Source: Collinsella tanakaei
GTDB taxonomy: Bacteria; Actinomycetota; Coriobacteriia; Coriobacteriales; Coriobacteriaceae
Length of the DNA: 64,000 nucleotides
Reading direction: 5' to 3'
Assembly: GCF_016902615.1 (NCBI RefSeq)
Contig: NZ_JACJMB010000006.1
Coordinates: 48,283-112,282, forward strand
Shown piece by piece: positions 10,329-19,480 of this stretch; position 1 is the stretch's first letter, and the number at the start of each line of letters is the position of its first letter. A program made the position numbers and the translations under genes. The notes under the pieces are model-generated. The model did no database searches, was not told the DNA's origin, and saw only the letters and a list, made by a program, of their open reading frames with translations.

Positions 10329-11816
10329 TTACTTGTTGCGCAGCTGGCGCTCCATCTCGCGGAGCATGTCCATCTCGGAGCCGCCGCCCGCGCCCGGAGC
10401 CCCCATGCCGGCAAACGGGTTGGCCCCGCCCATGCCGCCGAGGTTGCCCATGCCGGGAATCCCGGGCATGCGAAGCTTCTTGCCCTTTTTGCCCTTCTTC
10501 CCCTTCTTGCCGGCCGCGGCCTGATTGGCCATGCTGCGCACGCGGCCCATCATCTTGTTCATCTCGCCCCACTGCTTCATGAGCTGGTTCACGTCGGCGG
10601 GCGTGGTGCCCGAGCCGCGGGCGATGCGGGCACGGCGCTGGCCGTTGATGATGGAGGGACGGTTGCGCTCCTCCTTCGTCATGGACATGATCATGGCCTC
10701 GTTGCGCGCGAAGATGCTCTCGTCGAGGTTGCCGCCCATCTGGTTCAGCATCTTCTGGCCGCCCGGCAGCATACCGAGGATGCCCTTCATGCCGCCCATC
10801 TTCTTGACGGCCTTCATCTGCTCGAGCATGTCGTTCATGGTGAAGCCGTCGCGCAGCATGCGCTCCGCAGAGGCGAGGGTCTCCGCATCGGCGGCCTCCT
10901 GGGCCTTCTCGATGATGCCGATGACGTCGCCCATGCCGAGGATGCGCTTGGCCATGCGGTCGGGATGGAACGTCTCGAGCGAGTCGGGCTTCTCGCCCAT
11001 CGACACGAACTTGATGGGCTTGCCGGTCACCGCACGGACCGACAGCGCGCCGCCGCCGCGGGCGTCGCCGTCGAGCTTGGAGATGATGACGCCGTCGAAG
11101 TCGGTGCGCTCGGCGAAGGTGGACACGACGTTGACGATGTCCTGACCGGTCATGGCGTCGACGACCATGAGGACCTGGTCGGGCTTGACCGCGCGCTTGA
11201 TGTCGACGGCCTCCTGCATCATCTGCTCGTCGATCTGCAGGCGGCCGGCGGTATCGACGATCACGACGTCACGCATGGTGGCGACGGCCTCGCGGATGGC
11301 GTCCTGGGCTATCTGGACCGGATGCGCGCCGTCACCGCGGAAGACCGGCACGCCGATCTCGCCGCCGAGCGTGGCGAGCTGGTCGGCGGCTGCGGGGCGG
11401 TAGACGTCGCAGGCGGCGAGCAACGGCGAACGCCCCTGCTTCTTCAGCAGGTAGGCGAGCTTCACGGCAGCGGTCGTCTTACCGGAGCCCTGCAGGCCGA
11501 CGAGCATGATGACGTTCGGGATGCGGCTCGAGAACACGAGCTTGCTCTCGGTGGAGCCGAGCAGCTCGGTCAGCTCGTCGAGCACGATCTTGACGACGTT
11601 TTGCGCCGGGGTGAGCGATTCCATGACCTCGGCGGTCATGCAGCGCTCCTTCGTCTTGGCGACGAAGTCCTTCACGACCTTGAAGTTGACGTCAGCCTCG
11701 AGCAGCGCCATGCGGATATCGCGCATCGCGCTCGTGATATCGGCCTCGGTGAGCTTGCCCTTGCCGCGCAGGCGGTCGAAGGTGCTGTTCAGGCGGTCGG
11801 ACAGGCTTTCGAACAT
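10329..11816 (-). CDS. ffh: Signal recognition particle protein Ffh
   Basis: GTPase of the bacterial SRP that binds 4.5S RNA and signal sequences of nascent membrane proteins and docks with FtsY. The 495-residue protein has an N domain (about 1-85), a G domain with GLQGSGKTTA (G1), DTAGRL (G3) and GDARGGGAL, and a Met-rich M domain (KKMGGMKGILGMLPGG, RRARIARGSG) that holds the RNA-binding helix-turn-helix. A Lys/Gly run (KKGKKGKKGKK) and a Gly/Met-rich end complete it. The start at 11816 has AGGAG nine bases upstream; the frame is open much further upstream but that part is shadow. It follows ftsY by 140 bp in the same direction. Confidence 0.97.
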   Translation of the reverse strand: MFESLSDRLNSTFDRLRGKGKLTEADITSAMRDIRMALLEADVNFKVVKDFVAKTKERCMTAEVMESLTPAQNVVKIVLDELTELLGSTESKLVFSSRIPNVIMLVGLQGSGKTTAAVKLAYLLKKQGRSPLLAACDVYRPAAADQLATLGGEIGVPVFRGDGAHPVQIAQDAIREAVATMRDVVIVDTAGRLQIDEQMMQEAVDIKRAVKPDQVLMVVDAMTGQDIVNVVSTFAERTDFDGVIISKLDGDARGGGALSVRAVTGKPIKFVSMGEKPDSLETFHPDRMAKRILGMGDVIGIIEKAQEAADAETLASAERMLRDGFTMNDMLEQMKAVKKMGGMKGILGMLPGGQKMLNQMGGNLDESIFARNEAMIMSMTKEERNRPSIINGQRRARIARGSGTTPADVNQLMKQWGEMNKMMGRVRSMANQAAAGKKGKKGKKGKKLRMPGIPGMGNLGGMGGANPFAGMGAPGAGGGSEMDMLREMERQLRNK

Positions 11817-11865
11817 AGCGATTCTCCTAGCAGCGAAGATACTGGCAGAAAACGGGTAGCGACCC

Positions 11866-11896
11866 GATCGCCTGCGCATGCGGTCCGCAGGTGATC
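11866..11896. terminator. Hairpin in the ftsY-ffh gap
   Basis: An 11-bp stem with one G-U pair (11866-11876 with 11886-11896, loop 9 nt) lies between ftsY and ffh. No U-tract follows in the direction of transcription, so it could be an attenuator, a processing site or an mRNA-stabilising hairpin rather than a terminator. Confidence 0.4.
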
Positions 11897-11956
11897 GAGG
11901 GGTGCAGCGGGGCGAAAAAGAAAGATGGCTCTCCCCTACCGCCGCCGCGCGAGCGG

Positions 11957-12871
11957 CTACTCGGCGCCCACGAGGGCGCGGCAAAACGCGTGGGCGTCGA
12001 AGGTCTGCAGGTCGTCGACCTGCTCGCCCACGCCGATGCGCAAGATGGGCAGCTTCAGCTTCGAGGCGACCGCCATGGCGATACCGCCCTTGGCCGTGCC
12101 GTCGAGCTTCGTCATGATGATGCCGTCGATGCCGAGCGCCTCGTTGAACTCGAGCGCTTGCGACAGGCCGTTCTGACCGGTAGCAGCGTCGATCACGAGC
12201 ACGACGGAGACCGGCATGGGGCCGGCCGCGCACTTCTCGGCGCGCTTGCGGGTGACGTTCACGACCTTCGCGAGCTCGCGCATGAGGTCGGAGGAGGTGT
12301 GAAGGCGCCCCGCCGTGTCGATGAGCACGAGCTGGCTCCCCTCGCGATCGGCAGCGTCCAGCACGTCGTAGCACACGCTCGCCGGGTCGGCACCGCGCTC
12401 GCGCTTGATGACGGGTACGCCCGCGCGCTCGCCCCAGACATCGAGCTGCTCGATGGCGGCGGCGCGAAACGTGTCGGCGCTGCCGATGACGGTCCTGATA
12501 CCCGAGCGCGCCGCCGAGCTCGCGATCTTGCCGACGGTCGTGGTCTTGCCCGCGCCGTTGATGCCGACAAAGAGCACCACGGAGGGCACGTCGGAAAACG
12601 GGTCGCGCGCAGGCGGGATAAACGTCTGCTCCAAGCGGTCAGCCAGGGCGTCTTTCAGCTGACGGGCGGTCGTGAGGTTCTTCTTGGCCGCAAGGTCGCG
12701 CAGATCGTCGGTCACCGACATGGCGACGTCAGCGCCCATGTCCCCCATGACGAGCGTGTCCTCGAGGTCCTCCCAAAACGTCTCATCGACGTCGCCGCCG
12801 AAGTAGAAGACCTCGTTTAGGGCCTCGCGGCTGCGCTCGAGGCCGCGCTTCAAGGTATCAAAGAAACCCAT
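11957..12871 (-). CDS. ftsY: Signal recognition particle receptor FtsY
   Basis: The membrane-associated GTPase that receives SRP-ribosome complexes. The 304-residue protein has an N domain (about 1-90) with an amphipathic start, then the G domain with GINGAGKTTTVGK (G1), DTFRAAAIEQL, DTAGRLHT (G3) and TKLDGTAKGG. It lacks the long acidic N-terminal A domain of E. coli FtsY, as is common in Gram-positives. Its ATG shares a base with the smc stop (TAATG), showing translational coupling. Confidence 0.96.
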   Translation of the reverse strand: MGFFDTLKRGLERSREALNEVFYFGGDVDETFWEDLEDTLVMGDMGADVAMSVTDDLRDLAAKKNLTTARQLKDALADRLEQTFIPPARDPFSDVPSVVLFVGINGAGKTTTVGKIASSAARSGIRTVIGSADTFRAAAIEQLDVWGERAGVPVIKRERGADPASVCYDVLDAADREGSQLVLIDTAGRLHTSSDLMRELAKVVNVTRKRAEKCAAGPMPVSVVLVIDAATGQNGLSQALEFNEALGIDGIIMTKLDGTAKGGIAMAVASKLKLPILRIGVGEQVDDLQTFDAHAFCRALVGAE

Positions 12872-15800
12872 TATGCATTCACTACCTTTCCGGTTTCGCG
12901 GTCGAGCCGCTGGCTCACCACGCGGCTCACGCCGTCGGCCTGCATGGAGACACCATACAGCACATCGGCGTCCTCCATGGTGCGCCGCTGATGGGAAATG
13001 ACGAGCAGCTGCGTCGTCTTGCGCAGATGGTCGATGGCGCCGATGAGCTTGCCGAGGTTGGAGTCGTCAAGCGCCGCCTCCACCTCGTCGAGGACGTAGA
13101 ACGGCACCGTGCGCGTACGGTAGACGGCAAACAGCAGCGCGAGCGCCGTCAGGCTCTTCTCGCCCCCGCTCATGAGCATCATCTTCGTGATGCGCTTGCC
13201 GCGCGGCTGGGCGACGACCTCGACCCCCGTCGTCGAAGGATGGTCGGGATCGGTCATCTCCAGGTGCGCGTTGCCGCCCGGGAAGAGCATGCCGAACACC
13301 TCTCGGAAGTTCGCATCCACCTTCTCGAACGTCGTGACGAACTGGCGGCGCATCTTGCGGTCGATCGCGGCGGTGATCTTCGTCAGGGCCCCGCGGGCGC
13401 TCTCGAGATCGGCGAGCTGAGCGGCGATGTAGTCGGCGCGCTCACGCAGCCGCTCGTACTCCTCGAAGGCGACCTGGTTCACCGGGCCGAGGTTGTTGAT
13501 CTGACGCACGAGGTCGGCAAGCTCGCGCTCGCAGGCGGCCCGGTCATCGGGAGCGGGCAGCATGAGTGCCTCCTCCAAAACCGTCGCGCCGTCGGCGGTG
13601 ATGGCGGAGATGGCGTTTTCCACCTGCACCTCGAGCTTGCCGCGCTCGATGGCCACCTGGGAGACCTCGGCGGTCGCGGCGTCGACCGCCTCCTTGGCCC
13701 GGTCGACCTCGGCGCGGGCGCCCTCGATCGTCTTCTTGAGCGACGCAGAGTCCGCCTCTTCGATGGATGCCTGGTCGCGCAGGCGCGCCGCCCAGTCCAT
13801 GGCGCGCTCCGAGATGGCCATGTAGCGGTCGTGCAGCGGGTCCACGCGCAGGCGGAGCACCTCGAGCGAGCGCGATGCCTGCCTCGTGGCGCGGATGCGG
13901 CGGTCGGTGCTCTCCAGGCGGCGCTCGAGCTCGGGTCGGCGCGCCTCGAGGCTCTTCAGCCGCTCGGCTGCCTGCGCGGCGCGCACCTTCGCATCGGCGA
14001 GCTTGCCTGCAGCCTCGGAGTCGTCGCGCCGGACGCGCTCGAGCTCGTCGGTTGCCTCCTCGACCTGGCTCGACAGCTCGTCGACCTCGGCGCGCGCCTC
14101 GTCGCGAGCGGATGCGAGCTCATCCAGGCGGGGCTGCGCCGCACGCACCGAGGCGCTAGCCTGCTCGCGGCGACGTTCCACCTGCGTGCGCTCGGAGGTG
14201 GTGCGCGAGAGGTTCTGCTCGAGCCGACCGATCTCGGAGAGGATCGAGGAGCGCTCGCCCTCCAGGCGCGCGATCTCTCCGGCGAGCTCGCCATCGGTGC
14301 TGCGGGCGCGGGCGAGGGCCTCCGACGCCTCCGTCACGAGGGCGATCGCGCGCTCCAAGCGGGCAGAGAGCTCGGGCTCGATGTCCTCGAGTTCACGGAT
14401 GCGACGCTTGCGCTCGAGCGTGCCCGCCGCGGCGTCGCCTGCCGAGCCGACGCGCACGACACCGCGCGCGCTCACCCGCGCTCCGTCCGCCGTCACGTAG
14501 GTCACGCCGGCGATCGCCGGCGCACACAGGGCGTCCTCGAGCGAATCGACGACGTAGACGCCGCCGAGCAGGGCGGCGACGGCGGGGCCAAAGCCGTCTC
14601 GCACACGCAGGCGCTCGACCAACCGGTATCCCGCGGCACCCTCGACCGCGGCGGCGGCGTCCGCCTCGCGGGACAGCAGCACCGCCTCGCCCGAGGAGGA
14701 GCGCTGCTCGAGTGCGAAGGTCGCGAGCGAGCCGAGCGCCTCGGCGTTATCGACCACCAGCGCGTCGATGTCGGATGCGAGCAGGCGCTCGACGAGATCC
14801 TCGAGCTCGCGGGGCGCCTCGATGATGTCGCCCAGGTGCGCGCGGACGGTCCCGGCGTGCGTGCGGGCGACCTTCGAGGCGAGCGGGCTGGAGGAATCCA
14901 TACGCTCGTCGACGCGTTTCAGGCTCGCGAGCTCGGAGGTCACCTCAGAGGCGGCGGTGCGGGCCTGGGTCTCCTGGGCACGGCGATCATCAAGGGCGGC
15001 CTTGGCCGTGTCGGCGGCCTGCCGCGCCTCATCGCGACGGGCGTGCGCCTCATCGAGGGCGTCCGCGAGCTCATCGGCACGCTCGCGCCTGCTCTCCAGC
15101 TGGGCACCGAGCGTCTCGATCTGCTCTTCGAGCTGCTCGAGCCGAGAGGCGAACATGGAGTCCTCGAGCTCGGCGTTCGAAAGGGTCTCCTTCACCTTCA
15201 CGTATTCGAGCGCGGCGTCATCGGCGGTGCGCTGCGCGTCGCGACGGGCGCGCGTGAGGCGACTCAGCAGTTCATCGAGCTCGACGCGACGCGCATGCAG
15301 CGTGTCCGCAGCGGGTTCGAGCTCGGCCACATCGGCGCGGGCGACCTCGGCGGCGGCACGGACCTCGTCGAGCTGGCGGCCGATATCCTCAAGATCCGCC
15401 ACCACGCGGCGGCGCTGGTGCTCGGAGCCCGAGAGCGTGCCGCGCATCTCCGAGAGGCGGGCCACCATGTTGCGGCCCTTCTCCTCGAGCAGGCGCATAT
15501 CGGAGCCGATGCGGCCCACGATATCCTGCATATGGCGGCGCTGCTCGCCCAGATCGCCTACGAACAGGCCCTTCTCCTCGAGCATGACCTGGAGCTTCTC
15601 GAGCTCGTGTTGCTTTTCGGAGAGCCGGTAGCGGGCGAGCTCGAGGGCGGCGTCAGCCTCCTTGCCGCGGGCCTCGAGGTCGCCCCAGAGCGCCTGCAGG
15701 CCGCGCAGCTCGTCGACCGCGAGAATCTGGGTCAGCTCATGGGCGCGCGCGGTGAGGTCGCGGTGCTTCCGGGCGCGGTCCACCTGGCGCTCGAGCGGCT

Positions 15801-16407
15801 TCAGCTGGCGGTTCACCTCGCGGTTGATGTCGCGGGCCCGCTTCAGGTGCTCGTCCATCGAGGCGATCTTTCTGGCGGCGCGCTCGCGGCGGCGCTTGTG
15901 CTTGGAGATGCCGGCGGCCTCCTCGATGAGGCTGCGGCGCTCCTCGGGGCGGCTCTGCAGGATGGCATCGAGCTTACCCTGGCTGATGATGGAGTGCGTG
16001 TCCTTGCCGAGACCCGAATCATGCAGGATGTCCTGGATGTCCATCAGACGGCACGGGCTCGAGTTGATGAGATACTCTGACTCGCCGGAACGGTACATGC
16101 GGCGCGTGACGGCGACCTCGTCGAAATCGACGGGCAGCACGTGGTCTGAGTTATCGAGCACGAGGGTGACCTCGGCGACGCTCACGGGCTTGCGCGCCGA
16201 TGAGCCGGAAAAGATGACATCCTCCATGGCCTGGCCGCGCAGCTGCTTTGCGCTCTGCTCGCCCAGGACCCAGAGGATGGCATCGGAGATATTCGATTTA
16301 CCCGAACCGTTGGGTCCGACGATGACGGTCAGACCCGGCTCGAATGACATGTGGGCGCGGTCGGCGAACGACTTGAAGCCCTTGAGCGTGAGGGATTTGA
16401 GATACAC
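12871..16407 (-). CDS. smc: Chromosome segregation protein SMC
   Basis: Core ATPase of bacterial condensin, which loads at parS/ParB and extrudes loops to organise the chromosome; it acts with ScpA and ScpB, which are not in this window. The 1178-residue protein has Walker A GPNGSGKSN (31-39) in the N-terminal head, long coiled coils (about 170-500 and 660-1000), a Gly-containing hinge (about 510-640), and in the C-terminal head the signature LMSGGEKSLTALAL (about 1077-1090) followed by Walker B VLDEVEAALDD (about 1103-1113). It starts with GTG at 16407, with GAGG seven bases upstream. It lies between rnc and ftsY, the same order as in Bacillus. Confidence 0.98.
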   Translation of the reverse strand: MYLKSLTLKGFKSFADRAHMSFEPGLTVIVGPNGSGKSNISDAILWVLGEQSAKQLRGQAMEDVIFSGSSARKPVSVAEVTLVLDNSDHVLPVDFDEVAVTRRMYRSGESEYLINSSPCRLMDIQDILHDSGLGKDTHSIISQGKLDAILQSRPEERRSLIEEAAGISKHKRRRERAARKIASMDEHLKRARDINREVNRQLKPLERQVDRARKHRDLTARAHELTQILAVDELRGLQALWGDLEARGKEADAALELARYRLSEKQHELEKLQVMLEEKGLFVGDLGEQRRHMQDIVGRIGSDMRLLEEKGRNMVARLSEMRGTLSGSEHQRRRVVADLEDIGRQLDEVRAAAEVARADVAELEPAADTLHARRVELDELLSRLTRARRDAQRTADDAALEYVKVKETLSNAELEDSMFASRLEQLEEQIETLGAQLESRRERADELADALDEAHARRDEARQAADTAKAALDDRRAQETQARTAASEVTSELASLKRVDERMDSSSPLASKVARTHAGTVRAHLGDIIEAPRELEDLVERLLASDIDALVVDNAEALGSLATFALEQRSSSGEAVLLSREADAAAAVEGAAGYRLVERLRVRDGFGPAVAALLGGVYVVDSLEDALCAPAIAGVTYVTADGARVSARGVVRVGSAGDAAAGTLERKRRIRELEDIEPELSARLERAIALVTEASEALARARSTDGELAGEIARLEGERSSILSEIGRLEQNLSRTTSERTQVERRREQASASVRAAQPRLDELASARDEARAEVDELSSQVEEATDELERVRRDDSEAAGKLADAKVRAAQAAERLKSLEARRPELERRLESTDRRIRATRQASRSLEVLRLRVDPLHDRYMAISERAMDWAARLRDQASIEEADSASLKKTIEGARAEVDRAKEAVDAATAEVSQVAIERGKLEVQVENAISAITADGATVLEEALMLPAPDDRAACERELADLVRQINNLGPVNQVAFEEYERLRERADYIAAQLADLESARGALTKITAAIDRKMRRQFVTTFEKVDANFREVFGMLFPGGNAHLEMTDPDHPSTTGVEVVAQPRGKRITKMMLMSGGEKSLTALALLFAVYRTRTVPFYVLDEVEAALDDSNLGKLIGAIDHLRKTTQLLVISHQRRTMEDADVLYGVSMQADGVSRVVSQRLDRETGKVVNA

Positions 16408-16419
16408 GGGTGAGCCTCG

Positions 16420-17145
16420 CTATCCCTGCTTGCGCTTCAAGATGACGCCGTTGTGCGTGTATCCCATGCGCTCGAGGGCATCGAGGGCGGCCGCCGCCTC
16501 CGCCTCCTTCTTCGACGAGCCGCTGCCGCGTCCGCGGCGAACGCCGTCCACGAGCGCGACCGCGGTGAAGGTGGGCTCGTGCGCGGGACCGCTGCTGCCG
16601 ACGAGCTTGTAGGCGGGCGGCTCCATATGGTCGCGCTGCACGCATTCCTGCAGAAACGACTTCGGGTTCGAAGGGTGCTCGGCGCGCTCCGTCGCCAGAT
16701 GCGGCTTCAGGGTACGCGTGATGAACGCCTCCGCGGCCTCCCAGCCGCCATCGAGATACAGGGCTCCCACGAGCGCCTCGTAGACGTTCTCCAGCGCCGA
16801 GTGAAGCCCGCGTGCGCCCGTTCCGGTCTCCGAGGCGCCGAAGATGATGCACTCGTCGATACCGAGCTCCTGGCCGACCTCGGAAAGCGTCATGCCGCTC
16901 ACGAGCGATACCTTGAGCCGCGTCAACTTGCCCTCGTCGAAATCGGGATAGGCCTCATAGAGCGCTACGGCCACAACGGAACCCAGGATGGAGTCGCCGA
17001 GGAACTCGAGACGCTCGTAGGAGGCGTCCACCGGCTGACCCTCGACGGCAGAGGGATGGGTGATCGCGGAGCGCAGGAGCTGATGGTCGGAGAAGGTGTG
17101 GCCGCAGATCTCCTCGATCCGCGTGAGTCTTGCGGAAAGGGTCAC
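16420..17145 (-). CDS. rnc: Ribonuclease III
   Basis: Double-strand-specific endoribonuclease that processes rRNA precursors and structured mRNAs. The 241-residue protein has the RNase III signature ERLEFLGDSIL (44-54), the second catalytic acidic region (ENVYEALVGALYLDGG), and a C-terminal dsRNA-binding domain (about 165-230, PKSFLQE at its start and KKEAEAAAALDALE at its end). It starts with GTG at 17145, with AGGAGG ten bases upstream. It is five bases from the acpP stop and twelve from smc, so it belongs to the same transcript. Confidence 0.97.
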   Translation of the reverse strand: MTLSARLTRIEEICGHTFSDHQLLRSAITHPSAVEGQPVDASYERLEFLGDSILGSVVAVALYEAYPDFDEGKLTRLKVSLVSGMTLSEVGQELGIDECIIFGASETGTGARGLHSALENVYEALVGALYLDGGWEAAEAFITRTLKPHLATERAEHPSNPKSFLQECVQRDHMEPPAYKLVGSSGPAHEPTFTAVALVDGVRRGRGSGSSKKEAEAAAALDALERMGYTHNGVILKRKQG

Positions 17146-17150
17146 GGACG

Positions 17151-17393
17151 CTAAGCCTCCTGAGCGGACTCGATGGCCTCGATGGCATCGGCGACCGAGG
17201 CGATGGACATGAGCTTCTCATCTGCGATCTCGAGCTCGAACTCGTCCTCCATGGCGGTCACGAGCTGCAGGCGGTCAAGAGAATCGGCCTCAAGGTCGTC
17301 GAAGGTGGTCTCCATGGTGATGCGGTCGGGCTCCACGCCCAACACGTCGGAGGAGATGTCGACGATCTTAGCGAAGATTTCAGAACGGTCCAT
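17151..17393 (-). CDS. acpP: Acyl carrier protein
   Basis: Small acidic 80-residue carrier of acyl chains in fatty-acid synthesis. The phosphopantetheine attachment motif is EADSLDRLQ with Ser38 as the modified residue; helices II and III follow the usual pattern. The start at 17393 (MDRSEIF) has AAAGGAG eight bases upstream; an earlier in-frame start at 17420 would add nine unlikely residues. It sits between plsX and rnc, as in Bacillus, which ties phospholipid precursor supply to the cluster. Confidence 0.96.
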   Translation of the reverse strand: MDRSEIFAKIVDISSDVLGVEPDRITMETTFDDLEADSLDRLQLVTAMEDEFELEIADEKLMSIASVADAIEAIESAQEA

Positions 17394-17482
17394 ATGCGTA
17401 CTCCTTTCCTTGCCGGCCACAGGCCGTCACGGCGTGTAAGCGAAACGATTCTACCCAAAAACAGCGCGCGGGCGTGCGGGCG

Positions 17483-18505
17483 CTAGCGGACGATGTTGTC
17501 CATGGAGGCGGCGAGCATCTCGACGAGGTTGCTGCGCACCGCGCGGGCGGCGGCGAGCGTGCCGTTCTTCACGGCCTCGACGCTCGTGGCGCCGTGACCG
17601 ATGAGGACCACGCCCTGCAGGCCGAGCAGCACCGCGCCGCCGTAGGCGTCGCCGGAGAGCTTCTGCTGGATGGCCTTGAGATCGTTTTTCACCAGCAGCG
17701 CCGCAATCTTGCCCTTCGTGGACGCCAGCAATGTGTCCTTCAGCTCATGCAGGATGAGCTTCGCGGTGCCCTCGATGGACTTCAGGGCGACATTGCCGGC
17801 GAAACCGTCGCACACCACGACGTCGACGTTGCCGGAGGTGAAGTCGCCGCCCTCGCAGTTGCCCGCGAAGCCCTTCACCTTCTGCTTCATGAGCGGGAAG
17901 CACTCTTTCGTGAAATGGGAGCCCTTCGTATCCTCCGTGCCGTTGGAGAGCAGCCCGACGCGCGGGTTCGCAATGCCGCAGACGATGCGGGCGTAGGTGG
18001 CGCCCATCTGCGCGAAGCGAACGATGTCCTCCGGCTCCACATCCGGATTGGCGCCGAGATCGCAAAAGACGGTGTGCCCTCCTTTGCGGTTCGGGATGGC
18101 GCTCACGATGCACGGGCGGATGGGCCGCTTCTCGCCGTCATCGGTCAGATACTTGAACGGCGTCACGTAGGCGGTCGCCGCCGCCGTCATGGCACCGGTC
18201 GCGCCTGCCGAGAAGAACCCGGCGGCCTGCCCCTTCTTGACGGCGCGGCACGCGAGCACGATCGAGCTTTTGCGCTTGCGCATGACGGCCTGGATGGGAT
18301 CGTCCTCCATCGTGATGACATCCGGGGCGACGAGCGCGCTCACGCGCTCACGACTCTCGACGAACGGCTCGACGAGCTCGGCGGGACCGACTGCGAGCAC
18401 CTCCAGATCGGCATCGGCAGCGAGCGCCGCGTCGATGCCATCGAGTACAACCTGCGGCTCCTCGTCGCCGCCCATGACGTCGACTGCGATACGAACCTTC
18501 TGCAT
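17483..18505 (-). CDS. plsX: Phosphate acyltransferase PlsX
   Basis: Makes acyl-phosphate from acyl-ACP and inorganic phosphate, the first step of the PlsX/PlsY/PlsC phospholipid route. The 340-residue protein opens with VRIAVDVMGGDEEP and contains the family segments FFSAGATGAMTAAA, FCDLGANPDV, LLSNGTEDTKGS and VVVCDGFAGNVALK. Peripheral membrane location is known for the family. It is preceded by a hairpin terminator and rpmF, and followed by acpP. Confidence 0.96.
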   Translation of the reverse strand: MQKVRIAVDVMGGDEEPQVVLDGIDAALAADADLEVLAVGPAELVEPFVESRERVSALVAPDVITMEDDPIQAVMRKRKSSIVLACRAVKKGQAAGFFSAGATGAMTAAATAYVTPFKYLTDDGEKRPIRPCIVSAIPNRKGGHTVFCDLGANPDVEPEDIVRFAQMGATYARIVCGIANPRVGLLSNGTEDTKGSHFTKECFPLMKQKVKGFAGNCEGGDFTSGNVDVVVCDGFAGNVALKSIEGTAKLILHELKDTLLASTKGKIAALLVKNDLKAIQQKLSGDAYGGAVLLGLQGVVLIGHGATSVEAVKNGTLAAARAVRSNLVEMLAASMDNIVR

Positions 18506-18525
18506 GCTTCCCCCTTATACAAGAA

Positions 18526-18550
18526 ATGGCCGACTCGGGGAGTCGGCCAT
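18526..18550 (-). terminator. Hairpin between rpmF and plsX
   Basis: A perfect 11-bp stem (18526-18536 with 18540-18550, loop GGG). On the minus strand it is followed by TTCTTGTATAAG, a modest U-rich stretch. It lies right after rpmF and twenty bases before the plsX start, so it probably attenuates read-through from the ribosomal gene into the lipid genes. Confidence 0.65.
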
Positions 18551-18606
18551 GCACATCCGATTCAGTTCACACTGCATCTCACTGCGCGATCGGGTGGTCC
18601 ACCGAG

Positions 18607-18786
18607 CTACTCGGTGACGATGACCTCACGATCCTTATAATAACCGCAGTTGGGGCAGACGTGATGGGGAAGCTTGACGGCGCCGCAGCGAGGGCAGACG
18701 GAGCGGGAGGGGGCGTCAATCTTCATGTTTGCGGAACGACGGGTGTGGGTGGCTCCGCGGCCCTTCTTTTGCTTAGGTACTGGCAT
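18607..18786 (-). CDS. rpmF: 50S ribosomal protein L32
   Basis: A 59-residue zinc-ribbon ribosomal protein. It begins MPVPKQKKGRGATHTRRSAN, the L32 signature, and has two Cys pairs (CPRCG and CPNCG) separated by about ten residues, so it is the zinc-binding form. AAGGTC precedes the ATG at 18786. The yceD (DUF177) gene lies just upstream, the classic yceD-rpmF-plsX order. The gene is too short to appear as a long open frame but its identity is clear. Confidence 0.95.
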   Translation of the reverse strand: MPVPKQKKGRGATHTRRSANMKIDAPSRSVCPRCGAVKLPHHVCPNCGYYKDREVIVTE

Positions 18787-18928
18787 GATGACCTTCCTTA
18801 ATAACTATCTCCGAGCACGATTACGCGCAAGTAGCGATATTAGCACACGAGACGGCATTGTACAGCACTTTATAATCTCCACACGCGCCACGAGGCCGCC
18901 CAGACAATCGCTTCACAACTCGGGTGTC

Positions 18929-19480
18929 CTAATCGAGCTTTAGGTTTTTGAGTGCCGCGAAGGGGTTCTCGTCGCTGTCGACCCACGCCTGCTCGGCGGC
19001 CTCGGCGCAGCCGCACGGACCCTCGTTCAGATTCGCGCCGCACATCGGGCACAGCCCGGCGCAGTCGGGCCGGCAGAGCACCACGAACGGCGTATCCATG
19101 ACCATAGCGTCCCAGATGGCGCCCGACAGGTCGACGGTGCGGTCGGGACCGACGAGCTCGAAACCGTCCTCGTAGGCCTCAGCGTCCTCGGGCTCCTCGA
19201 ACAGGTAGTACTCCTCGATCTCGCCGGAGATATCGAACGACGCCGGCTCGAGGCAGCGGTCGCACTGCCCCTCGGCGTGGCCCCGGACGATGCCGCTCAC
19301 GAGGATGCCGTCTCCGGCATTCGTGAGCACCACGTCATATGAGACGCCGTCGGCGAGCGTGAACTCCTTCTCGCCGGTCGAATACGAATCGATGGGAAGC
19401 GATCCGGTGAGCGGGAGCGAGTCGCCCGGGTTCTCGAGCGTCTCGCCGATCTCGACGATAACGGGCTTGAGCGTATCCAT
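18929..19480 (-). CDS. yceD: DUF177/YceD family protein (23S rRNA accumulation protein)
   Basis: A 183-residue protein with the DUF177 core: an N-terminal beta region, GQCDRCLEPASFDI with a first Cys pair, an acidic middle, and a C-terminal zinc-like cluster CRPDCAGLCPMCGANLNEGPC that lies next to ENPFAALKNL, the family's end motif. YceD proteins are linked to 23S rRNA accumulation in bacteria and plants. Its ATG at 19480 overlaps the stop of the upstream SepIVA-like gene (TAATG), so the two are translationally coupled. It is followed by rpmF after 142 bp. Confidence 0.92.
   Translation of the reverse strand: MDTLKPVIVEIGETLENPGDSLPLTGSLPIDSYSTGEKEFTLADGVSYDVVLTNAGDGILVSGIVRGHAEGQCDRCLEPASFDISGEIEEYYLFEEPEDAEAYEDGFELVGPDRTVDLSGAIWDAMVMDTPFVVLCRPDCAGLCPMCGANLNEGPCGCAEAAEQAWVDSDENPFAALKNLKLD

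Noticed and set aside
12991..16080. 1029-codon open frame opposite smc
   Set aside because: Leu/Gly/Arg/Asp-rich composition without domains; smc on the other strand is unmistakable, and long antisense frames are common at this GC content.
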